NCBI GenBank assembly: GCA_947477885.1
Contig: CANJUD010000002.1
Location: 186,001-250,000 of the forward strand
Length of the DNA: 64,000 nucleotides
Direction: 5' to 3'
Source of the DNA: Bacteroidota bacterium
GTDB taxonomy: Bacteria; Bacteroidota; Bacteroidia; UKL13-3
Shown here in pieces: positions 26,201 to 33,946 of this stretch. Made by a program: the position numbers and the translations under genes. The notes under the pieces were generated by a model, which saw only the letters and a list, made by a program, of their open reading frames with translations, was not told the origin of the DNA and ran no database searches. The stretch's first letter is position 1. Each line of letters starts with the position of its first letter.

Positions 26201-27344
26201 CAAGGGAAATACAACATTTTGCCAAGGCGACAGCTTGGCTTTATATGCCACTTCTGGAGCTACAAGTTATAGTTGGTTATTGAATAATAATGTGCTCAAT
26301 ACTTCTACAGATAGTATATATTATTCCAAAACTTCTGGCGATTATTCAGTGATTGTATCAAATGGTGCATGTGCTGACACTTCAACCGCAGTTACCATAA
26401 ATGTATTAACCGCTCCCGTAGCAAAAATAACTCCTGCAAGTAGCCAATCTATTTGCCAAGGAGACAGTATCATATTATATGCTTCAAAAGGGGCGGGATA
26501 TACTTACCAATGGCATGATGGAGCGAATACCATCAGTGGAGCTACTGATAGTTTATATATTGCAAAAACTTCAGGAAACTATATAGTGAAAATTTCCAAC
26601 GGAACTTGTGCTGGAACGTCGTCATCTGTGAGTGTTACAGTTAATCCATTGCCAACAGCTGCTATTACACCCAATACAAGCCAAACAATTTGTGCCGGCG
26701 ATAGTGTGATATTGCAGGCAAGCACTGGCAATAATTATACTTACCAATGGTATAATGGAAGCAATACAATAAACGCTGCCACTAATAGTTCATATATTGC
26801 TAAAACGTCGGGAACATATAATGTAACGGCTACAAGTAATGGGTGCAATGCAACTTCATCTAGTGTGTCAGTTACAATAAATCCATTGCCCACAGCACCC
26901 ACTGTATCAAGGGCTGGACAAGTACTTACTTCCACCATAGCGGTTTATTATCAATGGTATTTTAATGGAACTATTATAGCAGGTGCCACAGCAAAAACCT
27001 ATAATACAAATAACCAAAATGGAAAATATAGCGTACAGATAACTGATGCCAATGGTTGTAAAAATACATCTGCAGATTTAAACTTTATTGGAATCAATCA
27101 GAACATTTCTGACATATTCATTAATATACAACCCAACCCGACTTCAGGCTTGTTTAGCTTAAATATTGAGGGACTTGAAGGAATAGCAAAAGTATCTATT
27201 TATGATATTGCCGGACGGGAAATTATATTGCAAAATAAAATATCTTTGTTTGATTATAATATAACCGACCAACCCGCTGGAATCTATATCGTAAAAGTAA
27301 TTTGCGGACAAAGAACCGCGAGTTTGAAATTGGTAAAAGAGTAA
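23241..27344 (+). CDS. Giant secreted T9SS protein: beta-helix, NHL propeller nested in Ig-like domain, Ig-like repeats
   Basis: 1367-residue cell-surface protein with signal peptide (1-29, ending VSAQ). Residues 40-410 form a right-handed parallel beta-helix/choice-of-anchor region with repeated NC.FY.N.A..GGG rungs. About 555-860 hold six NHL-type units (NRVQKWA...TVAGDANG...LN.P.GIYVD...IYIAD), enough for one six-bladed propeller. The propeller is flanked by two halves of an Ig-like domain (SIIWMQGNTILYN before, STGTYYAIV after). Several Ig/PKD-like repeats with C..DS...L.A..G..YS pattern run to about 1270, and the last 75 residues are a T9SS sorting domain (IQPNPTSGLF ... GIYIVKVI). The role is probably adhesion or polymer binding. 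Confidence 0.9.
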   Translation: MTKLFTNKNCIKPLFIIACTFIIQTVSAQKFVTTVGAGNVDGTTWNDAYDEAGFRAALRNANAGDEFWVADGTYKPDNVRDSSFRIPNGVKIYGGFSATDTTWASRNWKMNITILSGDIGTVNTITDNCYHVVLLYGTDTSTAVDGFTVELGKANGAAGGRNQGAGIYNDGSNTGRSSSVTVRNCYIANNASNGDGGGMMDNGALDGNVASIITNCIFYKNSAGNGGGLYSAGYNGNNTGTANTIATNCLFLENTCTSLGGGGHAHTNKGTVRYFNCTFYGNKATSGTGSAFYDYKGESNLINCIIYNNYNTDIAKSVSNTNLNVYNTLVEGGYTSGTSIINASPNFADSTNYLGNDGYWGTSDDGLQLTEGSPAINWGINDSIPTDITTDLSGNARIVYNTSDIGAYESPYDCTTVGITTSQTTFCSGNALTFKAHSQFSGANPTYLWKINGKNTIIKDSVFTTTSLKNNDIVTCYITSSRACSYPNYPVSNDIKVQVQTAPKLTITGNPCLGSTLTLSGVSNASSIIWMQGNTILYNSIRKGMGIGSTEAGDSSGSAGNGSTLLNGPNAVFVDAADNIYISDALNHRVQKWAKGSSYAATVAGDANGNSGNDSTTLNTPGGIYVDNIGNIYIADGLNHRVQKWAPGASYGITVAGIGSPGTNSSSLYIPTSVFVDDSSYIYVSDYMNNRVQKWAPSASSGLTVAGDANGSSGNDSTTLNGPIGLYVDTALNIYIADSKNNRVQKWASNAAYGNTVAGDPNGASGSDSSKLNTPTGIYIDAASNLYIADRYNNRVMKYMPSLNYGINVAGDINGTNGGGSAYLNQPTGVYTDANADIYISDVVNNRIQKWNQQIMDSTYTPNSTGTYYAIVNSTAGCNSSSSSVTINSKVTPTISISASQMSVCAGAPITYSAATTFGGTAPTFTWMKNGNTVGANDSTYTDTAAANNDTIYCILTSNMQCASATQTNSNIIGITVNAVPVAAIATKGNTTFCQGDSLALYATSGATSYSWLLNNNVLNTSTDSIYYSKTSGDYSVIVSNGACADTSTAVTINVLTAPVAKITPASSQSICQGDSIILYASKGAGYTYQWHDGANTISGATDSLYIAKTSGNYIVKISNGTCAGTSSSVSVTVNPLPTAAITPNTSQTICAGDSVILQASTGNNYTYQWYNGSNTINAATNSSYIAKTSGTYNVTATSNGCNATSSSVSVTINPLPTAPTVSRAGQVLTSTIAVYYQWYFNGTIIAGATAKTYNTNNQNGKYSVQITDANGCKNTSADLNFIGINQNISDIFINIQPNPTSGLFSLNIEGLEGIAKVSIYDIAGREIILQNKISLFDYNITDQPAGIYIVKVICGQRTASLKLVKE
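24888..25795 (+). repeat. Six tandem NHL-encoding repeats
   Basis: Six units of about 150 bp each, with near-identical stretches such as GTGCAGAAATGGGC and GGCGATGCAAATGGAAG. High nucleotide similarity between neighbours suggests recent duplication or conversion. Confidence 0.8.
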
Positions 27345-27358
27345 ACAAATAGATTAAT

Positions 27359-27407
27359 CCGTAAAAAAAAAACCGTTCAGAATATTCTGAACGGTTTTTT
27401 TTTACGG
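27359..27407. terminator. Bidirectional rho-independent terminator
   Basis: Nearly perfect palindrome: CCGT, A10, CCGTTCAGAAT meeting its complement ATTCTGAACGG, T9, ACGG. It lies between the convergent 1367-aa gene and the minus-strand lipoprotein, and each direction ends in a T-run. Confidence 0.95.
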
Positions 27408-27422
27408 AATAATTTTTAAATG

Positions 27423-27854
27423 CTATTGCTTGGAAACTTCTACGGTTCCAGAAACTTTTTGAGATACTGGACCCATAATTGGATCATTATAACTAAATGT
27501 ATAGTCAAATGTCCACTTTTCTTTTTTCTTTTCATTTGTAACAACCGTCACTGTGTTCGCCCCTTGGGAATCGGTCATAGTAATAGTGTTATCAGTAGCC
27601 ACCCAAGTGAAAGAGGTGTTAGTGCCATTGCTGTTATTGTTTGTGGTGCCCGTTCCATCACTTTTAAAAGTATAGTTGCCTCCCGTTGAAGTAGCAGTAG
27701 TTGGAAATGTAGTTCCTCCAATAGTTTGAACTACAGATACATTTTGACTAGTAATAGTCCACGAGCCTGGGAGGCGGCTTTTAACGCTTTTGTTGCACGA
27801 AGAGAAACTAACTGCAATGGCAATAGTAAATAGATAAATTGTGATTTTTTTCAT
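27423..27854 (-). CDS. Lipocalin-like lipoprotein
   Basis: 143-residue outer-membrane-type lipoprotein: signal peptide with lipobox SFSSC (Cys20), then a beta-rich domain opening with the lipocalin-like signature LPGSWTITS and continuing as alternating strands (GGNYTFKSDGTGT, SFTWVATDNTITMTD, KEKWTFDYTFSY). This is the small 'lipocalin family' type common in Bacteroidota. Ligand unknown. It ends against the bidirectional terminator and lies downstream of the copper-type locus, from which it is separated by a 63-bp gap. Confidence 0.8.
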   Translation of the reverse strand: MKKITIYLFTIAIAVSFSSCNKSVKSRLPGSWTITSQNVSVVQTIGGTTFPTTATSTGGNYTFKSDGTGTTNNNSNGTNTSFTWVATDNTITMTDSQGANTVTVVTNEKKKEKWTFDYTFSYNDPIMGPVSQKVSGTVEVSKQ

Positions 27855-27917
27855 TTTTAGATTTCATTATTTTCTCTGCAAATAAAAACAAATAAATTAA
27901 AAATTACTACTTTTATT

Positions 27918-28142
27918 TTAAAAAAAATACTCCACAACAAGCTTTTTTGTAATAGAATTTCTATTTTTCAAGTCTACCAATTGTATAGAATATATCCCTG
28001 ATGAACATTGGCTAACATCAACCCCTATCTGCAATTTTGAACTTGAAAGAACAATTATATTTTTGCCTACAGAATTAAATATCTTTACTATATTTGATTG
28101 TGATAAAAATATATTCCGAAAAAAAAATCTAATCGAATCCAA
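27918..28142 (-). pseudogene. Orphan T9SS sorting-domain fragment
   Basis: About 74 residues that match the second half of a T9SS type A sorting domain (VKIFNSVGKNIIVL ... IGVDVSQCSSGIYSIQLVDL ... TKKLVVE) closely resembling the tail of the protein at 33947-34831. The YPNPS entry motif is degraded to LFYLDS, there is an in-frame stop just upstream (TAA) and no signal peptide or cargo domain. The only initiator is a TTG. It is read as the remnant of a lost secreted protein downstream of the thioredoxin-like gene. Confidence 0.7.
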
Positions 28143-28163
28143 ATAGAATAAGTTTTATACAAT

Positions 28164-28796
28164 TTATTTCCTGTAGAATATTCGACACCCCACCGAGCTT
28201 GTTACCGATTTAGCAACCTTCTTCCCTTGCAAAAGCTCTTCAACGGCATCTGAAATAAATGGTGTTGCTATTTCTGGATCTTGTCCATTATCATCAATTG
28301 CTCCGCTATATTTTATTTTCCAAACTTCGTTTTCTTTCCAAATTATAAATGCATGAGGTGTGTGATCGGCCTTAAAATCCTTAACAACCGTTTGCATATT
28401 ATCATACAAATAGGGAAAATTATATTTTTCAGCCAATGCGATTTCCTGCATTTTTTGGAAATTTTCATCCTCATATATTGCAGTATCCATCGAATTAATG
28501 GCAAGAAGCGGAACACCCAAACTATCGAACATTTTACTGAGTTTATTTAAACGCTTAGTATATAGTTTTGCAAACGGACAATGGTTGCACGTAAAAATTA
28601 TGATGAACCCTTTTGCATTGGGATAATCACTTAATGAAATGCTACTGCCATCGACATTTTTTAATCGAAAATCTGAAATGGTCTTTTCAATTATATTATT
28701 CCTATCATACTTGAAACCCGCAACTGTAAAACCTGCCAAGCCAATAGTTGCAAAGGTTAATGCGAATAAAGTTAAAGCTCTAGCTCTATTCATCAT
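28164..28796 (-). CDS. Thioredoxin-fold protein (AhpC/TSA-like), membrane-anchored
   Basis: 210 residues. An N-terminal hydrophobic segment (about 9-27) would export or anchor it; the rest is a thioredoxin fold. The active-site region is FTCNHCPFAK: two cysteines in C-x2-C spacing, as in peroxiredoxin-like and thiol-disulfide proteins of the DUF-type 'TlpA-like' group. A cis-Pro TPHAFII follows. Its ATG overlaps the stop of the multicopper oxidase gene (ATGA, 28793-28796), implying translational coupling; reduction of copper-protein cysteines or methionines in the envelope is inferred from that context. Confidence 0.88.
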   Translation of the reverse strand: MMNRARALTLFALTFATIGLAGFTVAGFKYDRNNIIEKTISDFRLKNVDGSSISLSDYPNAKGFIIIFTCNHCPFAKLYTKRLNKLSKMFDSLGVPLLAINSMDTAIYEDENFQKMQEIALAEKYNFPYLYDNMQTVVKDFKADHTPHAFIIWKENEVWKIKYSGAIDDNGQDPEIATPFISDAVEELLQGKKVAKSVTSSVGCRIFYRK

Positions 28797-30505
28797 TCTA
28801 CAATAAATTTCTTAGTTATTGTGCCTTTAGTTTTCTCATCAGTTAATTGTAAAAAATACAATCCCGGAGAAAGGTTACTGATGTCAATACCATTTTGCAA
28901 TTGAGGTCGTGGAAGCATATAAATAGTTCTACCAAAAGAATTATTAATTTTTATATAATAAGCTTGCATTAATGGGCTGCCAAATTTAATATATATTTTT
29001 TCAGAACTTGGATTTGGATAAATAGAAAAATCATTTAATTCTTCCTCAATTTTATTAATGCCAGTTGTTGAACTCTTAACAACAAATTGCCCCATCATAC
29101 CGCCATCTTCGTGATTAGAAAAATGACAATGATACATAAAAGGGTGAATGGAATCAGAATAATCATCGAACTTGGCAACAAAAGTAGCAGATGTATTTCT
29201 TGGTAGATACAAAACATCTTTCCAACCAGCTTCGTAGTTACCAACCGAGCTTCCACTTCTGGAAACAATTTTAAATTCGACATCATGAATATGAAAAGTG
29301 TGGCCAAAAACATTGTTATTCGTGATCGTCCACTTTTCAATGGTATTAAGATTTACAGTATTATTAATTTGTGTTAAATCAAACGGTTGGGAATCTAAAG
29401 AAAACGGCTTACTGTTCGGACCGGGATTTCCATCAGTTACTTTAATGGTTCTACTCACAGTTGCATCGGCTGCTGTCCAGTATGTATTATTTGCCAAAGT
29501 TGATGGAATTGATTTTATCGCATTATTTGTTTGAGCAACCACATTAATGTGTAATAAATTAAAAGTTGTATTATTAAGTAAGCTACCAAATTCACCAGTG
29601 GTGCCAGGTTCACCGCCAGGGAATCCAATAGCGAATCCAGAATTATAAGCTTCCAAATCTAGGCTAGAACCAACAGCATCATTACTAAGGTCTACTAAAA
29701 TTTCAATACGCTCGCCAACAGCGAGTATTACTTTTGTCACTGCTACAGGAGTATTCACCAAACCACCATCAGTAGCTATAATATAAAATGTTCTGTTGTC
29801 ACTGAATCCCAAATTATATGCTCTTTCCATTTCTGCATTTAATATACGCAACCTCACAAACTGTTTTGGTAAATCTGTTTGAGCATTAGGAGTTCCATTG
29901 GTCAGCATATAATCGCCATAAGAGCATTTGGTGGTAACAAATGCGTTTGAAGCATTATATCTTCTGCTAGTTAATACCAAGGGGATATCATCAACGCCAT
30001 AGCTCCTAGGTAAAGCTAAAGATGATTCATGCTGATCTCTCACTATAATAAACCCGCCAAGTCCTTTAGTAAGTTGCTCTTGCGTCATGGTGTGAAGATG
30101 CGGGTGATACCAATATGTCGAAGCATTATTAGTCACTTTCCAGTAGGGTTGCCAAATTGTTCCTGGAGGAATTACTTGATGCGGTCCACCATCCATCACT
30201 GCCGGCAAGTGCATGCCATGCCAATGCAAAGTCGTGGAATCATTCAATTTATTTTTCACTTTCATATATACTGTATCCTCCTTATTAAAGAACAAAGTAG
30301 GACCCCAAAATTTACTATTGTTAACACCTGCTGATATGGTTTGATTGCCTGTTTTAAATTGCGCGAAAGTGTCTTTTAGCGTAAGCTCGAAATGTGTTCC
30401 TGACAAGGTATCGGGAATCCACAAGGTATTATATTGTGCATTTGCATTGTTTGATGAAAATGCTATAAAAACAATTATAGCTAAGTTGAGAATATTTTTT
30501 TTCAT
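28793..30505 (-). CDS. Multicopper oxidase exported by T9SS
   Basis: 570-residue secreted laccase/CueO-like oxidase that oxidises a substrate (Cu(I), phenols or metals) at a type 1 copper and reduces O2 at a trinuclear site. All ligand motifs are present: HWHGMH (94-99), YWYHPHLH (131-138), GHTFHIHD (about 400) and HPFMYHCHFSNHEDGGMM (about 450), with Met as axial ligand. Signal peptide 1-23; T9SS sorting domain in the last 75 residues (FSIYPNPSSEKI ... GLYFLQL). A surface-anchored oxidase is unusual beside periplasmic forms. It lies within the MbnP/MbnH/YHYH locus. Confidence 0.95.
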   Translation of the reverse strand: MKKNILNLAIIVFIAFSSNNANAQYNTLWIPDTLSGTHFELTLKDTFAQFKTGNQTISAGVNNSKFWGPTLFFNKEDTVYMKVKNKLNDSTTLHWHGMHLPAVMDGGPHQVIPPGTIWQPYWKVTNNASTYWYHPHLHTMTQEQLTKGLGGFIIVRDQHESSLALPRSYGVDDIPLVLTSRRYNASNAFVTTKCSYGDYMLTNGTPNAQTDLPKQFVRLRILNAEMERAYNLGFSDNRTFYIIATDGGLVNTPVAVTKVILAVGERIEILVDLSNDAVGSSLDLEAYNSGFAIGFPGGEPGTTGEFGSLLNNTTFNLLHINVVAQTNNAIKSIPSTLANNTYWTAADATVSRTIKVTDGNPGPNSKPFSLDSQPFDLTQINNTVNLNTIEKWTITNNNVFGHTFHIHDVEFKIVSRSGSSVGNYEAGWKDVLYLPRNTSATFVAKFDDYSDSIHPFMYHCHFSNHEDGGMMGQFVVKSSTTGINKIEEELNDFSIYPNPSSEKIYIKFGSPLMQAYYIKINNSFGRTIYMLPRPQLQNGIDISNLSPGLYFLQLTDEKTKGTITKKFIVE

Positions 30506-30560
30506 GATTTTATATTTTGAATTACGTTCTATTAAATATTTTGCAAATGTATTACGGAAA

Positions 30561-31118
30561 TTATAGCAAGCGTGTAACAGTCCAATAAAGAGCTACACTG
30601 CCTATTATACAGGATATCGGATAAACTACTCTTTCTTTGTACCATGATTTATTTCTAAACCATTTACTAATTAAAAAATAAGCCAATATAATAATTGAAA
30701 TCTGACCCATTTCTACGCCCATATTAAATGAAATTAATGCAGCCCAAAAAGCAGTGTCAGGTATTCCAATCTCAATTAAAGCATTTGCGAAGCCCATCCC
30801 ATGAATTAATCCAAAAACAAAAATGATAAGGAGACGCCATGCATTTACTTTACTATGTATAATATTTTCGACTGAGGTAAATAATATTGACAAAGCAATT
30901 AAAGGTTCTACAATACTAGCCTTGGGCATCATATAGCCAGCCGCCGCAAGTGCTAAAGTAAGGCTATGTGCTAGAGTAAAAACCGAACATTGTATGATAA
31001 CAGATTTGAGATTTGAATTTAGAAAAAAAATGCTAAGAATAAAAAGTATATGATCGAAACCCAAAGGTAGAACATGGCAAAATCCTATTTCGAAATATTT
31101 GAAGACAGTATCAATCAC
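30561..31118 (-). CDS. HupE/UreJ_2-family integral membrane protein
   Basis: 185 residues with about six transmembrane helices. The family's polar motifs are visible: GFDHILFIL near residue 20, FTLAHSLTLAL near 48, EPLIALSI near 71, FGLIHGMGFA near 101 and FNMGVEMGQ near 130. Members of this group are thought to move Ni, Co or other metal ions, but the subgroup found in Bacteroidota and proteobacterial gene clusters with cytochromes is uncharacterised. The conserved His and Glu residues are suited to transition-metal binding. Placement between a DUF1566 protein and the multicopper oxidase supports a role in copper or metal handling (inference). Confidence 0.85.
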   Translation of the reverse strand: MIDTVFKYFEIGFCHVLPLGFDHILFILSIFFLNSNLKSVIIQCSVFTLAHSLTLALAAAGYMMPKASIVEPLIALSILFTSVENIIHSKVNAWRLLIIFVFGLIHGMGFANALIEIGIPDTAFWAALISFNMGVEMGQISIIILAYFLISKWFRNKSWYKERVVYPISCIIGSVALYWTVTRLL

Positions 31119-31128
31119 GAATCCTCTA

Positions 31129-32325
31129 TTAATTTTTTACAATCTTAATTGCACCACTTTTTCCTTGCTCTCGAAGAAAATAAACACCACACTTCAAGTT
31201 TGAAAAATCTTGTTCTTTTATATTATTTCCTGAATATATCAACTGCCCCAAGCCATCATAAAGTGCAACCACCTCTTGATTATTTACAACATATATATAA
31301 CTACTAAATGGATTTGGATAAACTTTCAGGTTTGAGATAATTGTATCATAACTATTAAGCGACGTATTAATGCTATTGCCTCTCACGCATAATAAATAAT
31401 TTGAATTTGTTTTTGTATCATAAGTTGTAATGCCGAATTGCGTATTCCAGTACCAAGCTTTTGTGGTTTGATTGGGTAGTGTGGTTGACGACCAATAATG
31501 TTTAACACCAATGCTACCAAAAAAAGCAGTATTTACTGATGGGTTAACTGTAGTTTCATCATTGATAGATTGCAGTTCTTTAATATTGGGAACTCTCCAA
31601 TCGTTATCACCTGCAAAGCTTAATGACTCAGCATTGTTTAATGCTTGCTCCCAAGTAAATATAGATGTGCTAGGCGTTTTCTGCCAAACCAAATTGGTAA
31701 GATTATCTGTAATGGTTCCATCCCCATTATCAGTATAATGATTGGGAATTGTTGCTGGAGCATTATTATCTCTAACCGCACGCACATGAAATTTCTTTGA
31801 TCCGCCCGCACTAATAGTTTCTGCTTTGGGGTGATTACCAATTCCACCTCCAGCATTGGTTGCCCATATTTTAGTGGCGTCATTAACTTGCGATTCACTG
31901 GTCCACCAATATTCTGCAGCCGTCTTTGTAAATACTTTTGTATCAATTGCAGGATTAACATTTTGCATATTTAATATACTAAATGCTTCTTGTGCATCAG
32001 GAAGCCGCCAATTAGAATAGCCCCCCAAAGTTAAAGTGTCACAATATATTATTGCATTTTCTATAGTCATTTCTCCACCATCTGTTTGCTGCCAAGTCAA
32101 TCCTGTTATGGTATCGGTGACCGTTCCATTTCCATGTAATATAAAATATGGGGAATTTACTAGATAATCATGATCTTCGCCAAAAGTATTAGTATAACTC
32201 GTACTTTCACCCGTATCGGGCAAACGCAGCATAGTTTTTTTTACACTTTGTGCAGTAATTTGATAAACCTGAAATACACAAAAGAATCCTATGATTTTAT
32301 AATACATATCTGGCTTATTGAACAA
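31129..32325 (-). CDS. DUF1566 (Lcl_C) double-domain T9SS protein
   Basis: 398-residue secreted protein: signal peptide (about 1-25), two consecutive DUF1566/Lcl_C domains (about 65-185 and 195-325) each with the signature TGLTWQ/TNLVWQ, WRLPDAQE/WRVPNIKEL, and YWWTSES/YWSSTT, then a T9SS sorting domain (KVYPNPFSSYIYV ... GVYFLRE). The fold resembles C-type lectin/FGE-like lipoprotein-binding domains; ligand unknown. It overlaps the upstream YHYH gene by 11 bp and leaves 10 bp to the HupE-type gene, so it belongs to the same transcript. Confidence 0.88.
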   Translation of the reverse strand: MFNKPDMYYKIIGFFCVFQVYQITAQSVKKTMLRLPDTGESTSYTNTFGEDHDYLVNSPYFILHGNGTVTDTITGLTWQQTDGGEMTIENAIIYCDTLTLGGYSNWRLPDAQEAFSILNMQNVNPAIDTKVFTKTAAEYWWTSESQVNDATKIWATNAGGGIGNHPKAETISAGGSKKFHVRAVRDNNAPATIPNHYTDNGDGTITDNLTNLVWQKTPSTSIFTWEQALNNAESLSFAGDNDWRVPNIKELQSINDETTVNPSVNTAFFGSIGVKHYWSSTTLPNQTTKAWYWNTQFGITTYDTKTNSNYLLCVRGNSINTSLNSYDTIISNLKVYPNPFSSYIYVVNNQEVVALYDGLGQLIYSGNNIKEQDFSNLKCGVYFLREQGKSGAIKIVKN

Positions 32326-33928
32326 TGAGCTTTTTATAAACCTGCGATGTCGACAATTGTATCTTTACCAGATAAAGTCCCTTTGCCAAATTTCTGGTAT
32401 CGATAGTGTTTCTGTAACTGCTGACATTATAAACCAATTGCCCATCCAAATCGTATATACATATTCCTTGAATTTCCTTTTCTGAAACATGATTACCTAA
32501 TTGAATATATAATAAATTGGTACTTGGATTGGGATATAATACTATTGAATTATCGACAAAAGAAATATCCTTCATACCCACAGGAACCTTGCATTGTTTG
32601 AAACCATTATAATTGGAGGTAGTTTTTCCCGATGGTGTGTAGAAATTAAAGGTATAAGACCCGCTTGTGTTCCAGCTATATTCAACCGAATCAGTGTTCC
32701 CATTTAAAGTATAAGTTAAAGTGTATCCATTATTACTTGCATTTGGTTTGCATTTCTTAATCAATGCACCTTTTAGTGGCTTGCCAGCTGGACGAATTGG
32801 AGAAGCGGCTGCTTGTGGAATAATTTGATGCGTGGCATCTTCGTTTACTACGCCAACCATTTTACCTATCATATAAGGTGCTGAGGTGGTTCCATGATAA
32901 TGATAAACCCCATTAAATATATGACCATGATTGCCGTCAAGTGCAAGCATATTGGAACCATCAGGCTCTTTGATTCCATATACCGCAAATCCATCCAAGC
33001 CAAAAGCAATAGGCACAGTAGGCAATGTATAATTATACAAATGTAGCGGTGCAATATGATAGTGATAGTCATCAGCTCTACCGCAATGACCACCATAAGT
33101 ATCAAGCTGTCCATCTGTATAGGAATCGACACCCGTATTGGTATGTACATTAAAAATAGGAATACCGTTAACAGCAATCGCTATGGCCCCTCTGGTAAAG
33201 TGTATATTGTCCACTGCAATAGGATTACTTGAAATAGTTGGATTTAAAGGAATTGACCATGCATTACTTCCTGTGTAACATTGAGGTATGGGGAACTGCT
33301 GCTGCCATCCAGAATCCGAAATCCCTACCATCATATCATGTGTGGTCGGAATTCCTTTCGATTCTATATAGAAATAAGTTTGATCCCAACGAGTATATAC
33401 TATGGGTTTAAAGGGAACAAATGCAGAATCTATATATATTGGATCGGTAGTGGTACCAGCTATTTTCATTATTTTGGCAGTAAAACTATATAATGTTGTA
33501 ATCACCCCCACTAAGAACATAGGCAATAAATATTTAAACTTTTTACTATCGGCGAATATATAAATGGACGTTCCTAATAATGCCAATACAATAAATAACA
33601 ATAAAAACTTCTCCTTGCCCGAACTTGCCCCTGCTGAAGAAACTGGCAAGGCTTCTATTTTGCGGTTGAGTTCAACCACACGTTCTTGCTTTTGTAATAC
33701 GTATTTTTGATCACTAATACTCAATGAATGAAGCGAAAAATGAAGTACTTTGTTCCTTGCATCTTCTATATATACTTCGTTATTCTTTAATATATAAAAC
33801 GACCCTGATACCACTCGATGCTCCTTCTCAATATTCCATTGTTTCAAACTCAAATGTTCATAACTTAAATTATGAGCGAAGGCCTGCAAAGCACAACATA
33901 TAAATAGAAGAATTATTGTTTTTTTCAT
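32315..33928 (-). CDS. YHYH-domain protein with internal transmembrane pair and T9SS tail
   Basis: 537 residues. Signal peptide 1-18; region 20-95 beta-rich then a heptad-like stretch (QKQERVVELNRKIEAL); two strong hydrophobic helices at about 107-126 and 132-152; the YHYH domain at about 160-440 with GGHCGRADDYHYHI, GLDGFAVYG and FNGVYHYHGT; and a T9SS sorting domain (LYPNPSTNLLYI ... GLYLVKIQ). The YHYH family is widespread but of unknown function; its His/Asp-rich centre looks suited to metals. Internal membrane helices in a T9SS cargo are odd. Downstream overlap of 11 bp with the DUF1566 gene. Confidence 0.9.
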   Translation of the reverse strand: MKKTIILLFICCALQAFAHNLSYEHLSLKQWNIEKEHRVVSGSFYILKNNEVYIEDARNKVLHFSLHSLSISDQKYVLQKQERVVELNRKIEALPVSSAGASSGKEKFLLLFIVLALLGTSIYIFADSKKFKYLLPMFLVGVITTLYSFTAKIMKIAGTTTDPIYIDSAFVPFKPIVYTRWDQTYFYIESKGIPTTHDMMVGISDSGWQQQFPIPQCYTGSNAWSIPLNPTISSNPIAVDNIHFTRGAIAIAVNGIPIFNVHTNTGVDSYTDGQLDTYGGHCGRADDYHYHIAPLHLYNYTLPTVPIAFGLDGFAVYGIKEPDGSNMLALDGNHGHIFNGVYHYHGTTSAPYMIGKMVGVVNEDATHQIIPQAAASPIRPAGKPLKGALIKKCKPNASNNGYTLTYTLNGNTDSVEYSWNTSGSYTFNFYTPSGKTTSNYNGFKQCKVPVGMKDISFVDNSIVLYPNPSTNLLYIQLGNHVSEKEIQGICIYDLDGQLVYNVSSYRNTIDTRNLAKGLYLVKIQLSTSQVYKKLIVQ

Positions 33929-33946
33929 GCTATATTTTATTAGCTT

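Noticed and set aside
28164-28796. Alkyl hydroperoxide reductase AhpC
   Set aside because: The active site is C-x2-C in a thioredoxin-like context (TCNHC), not the single peroxidatic Cys of AhpC with its PxxxTxxC motif.
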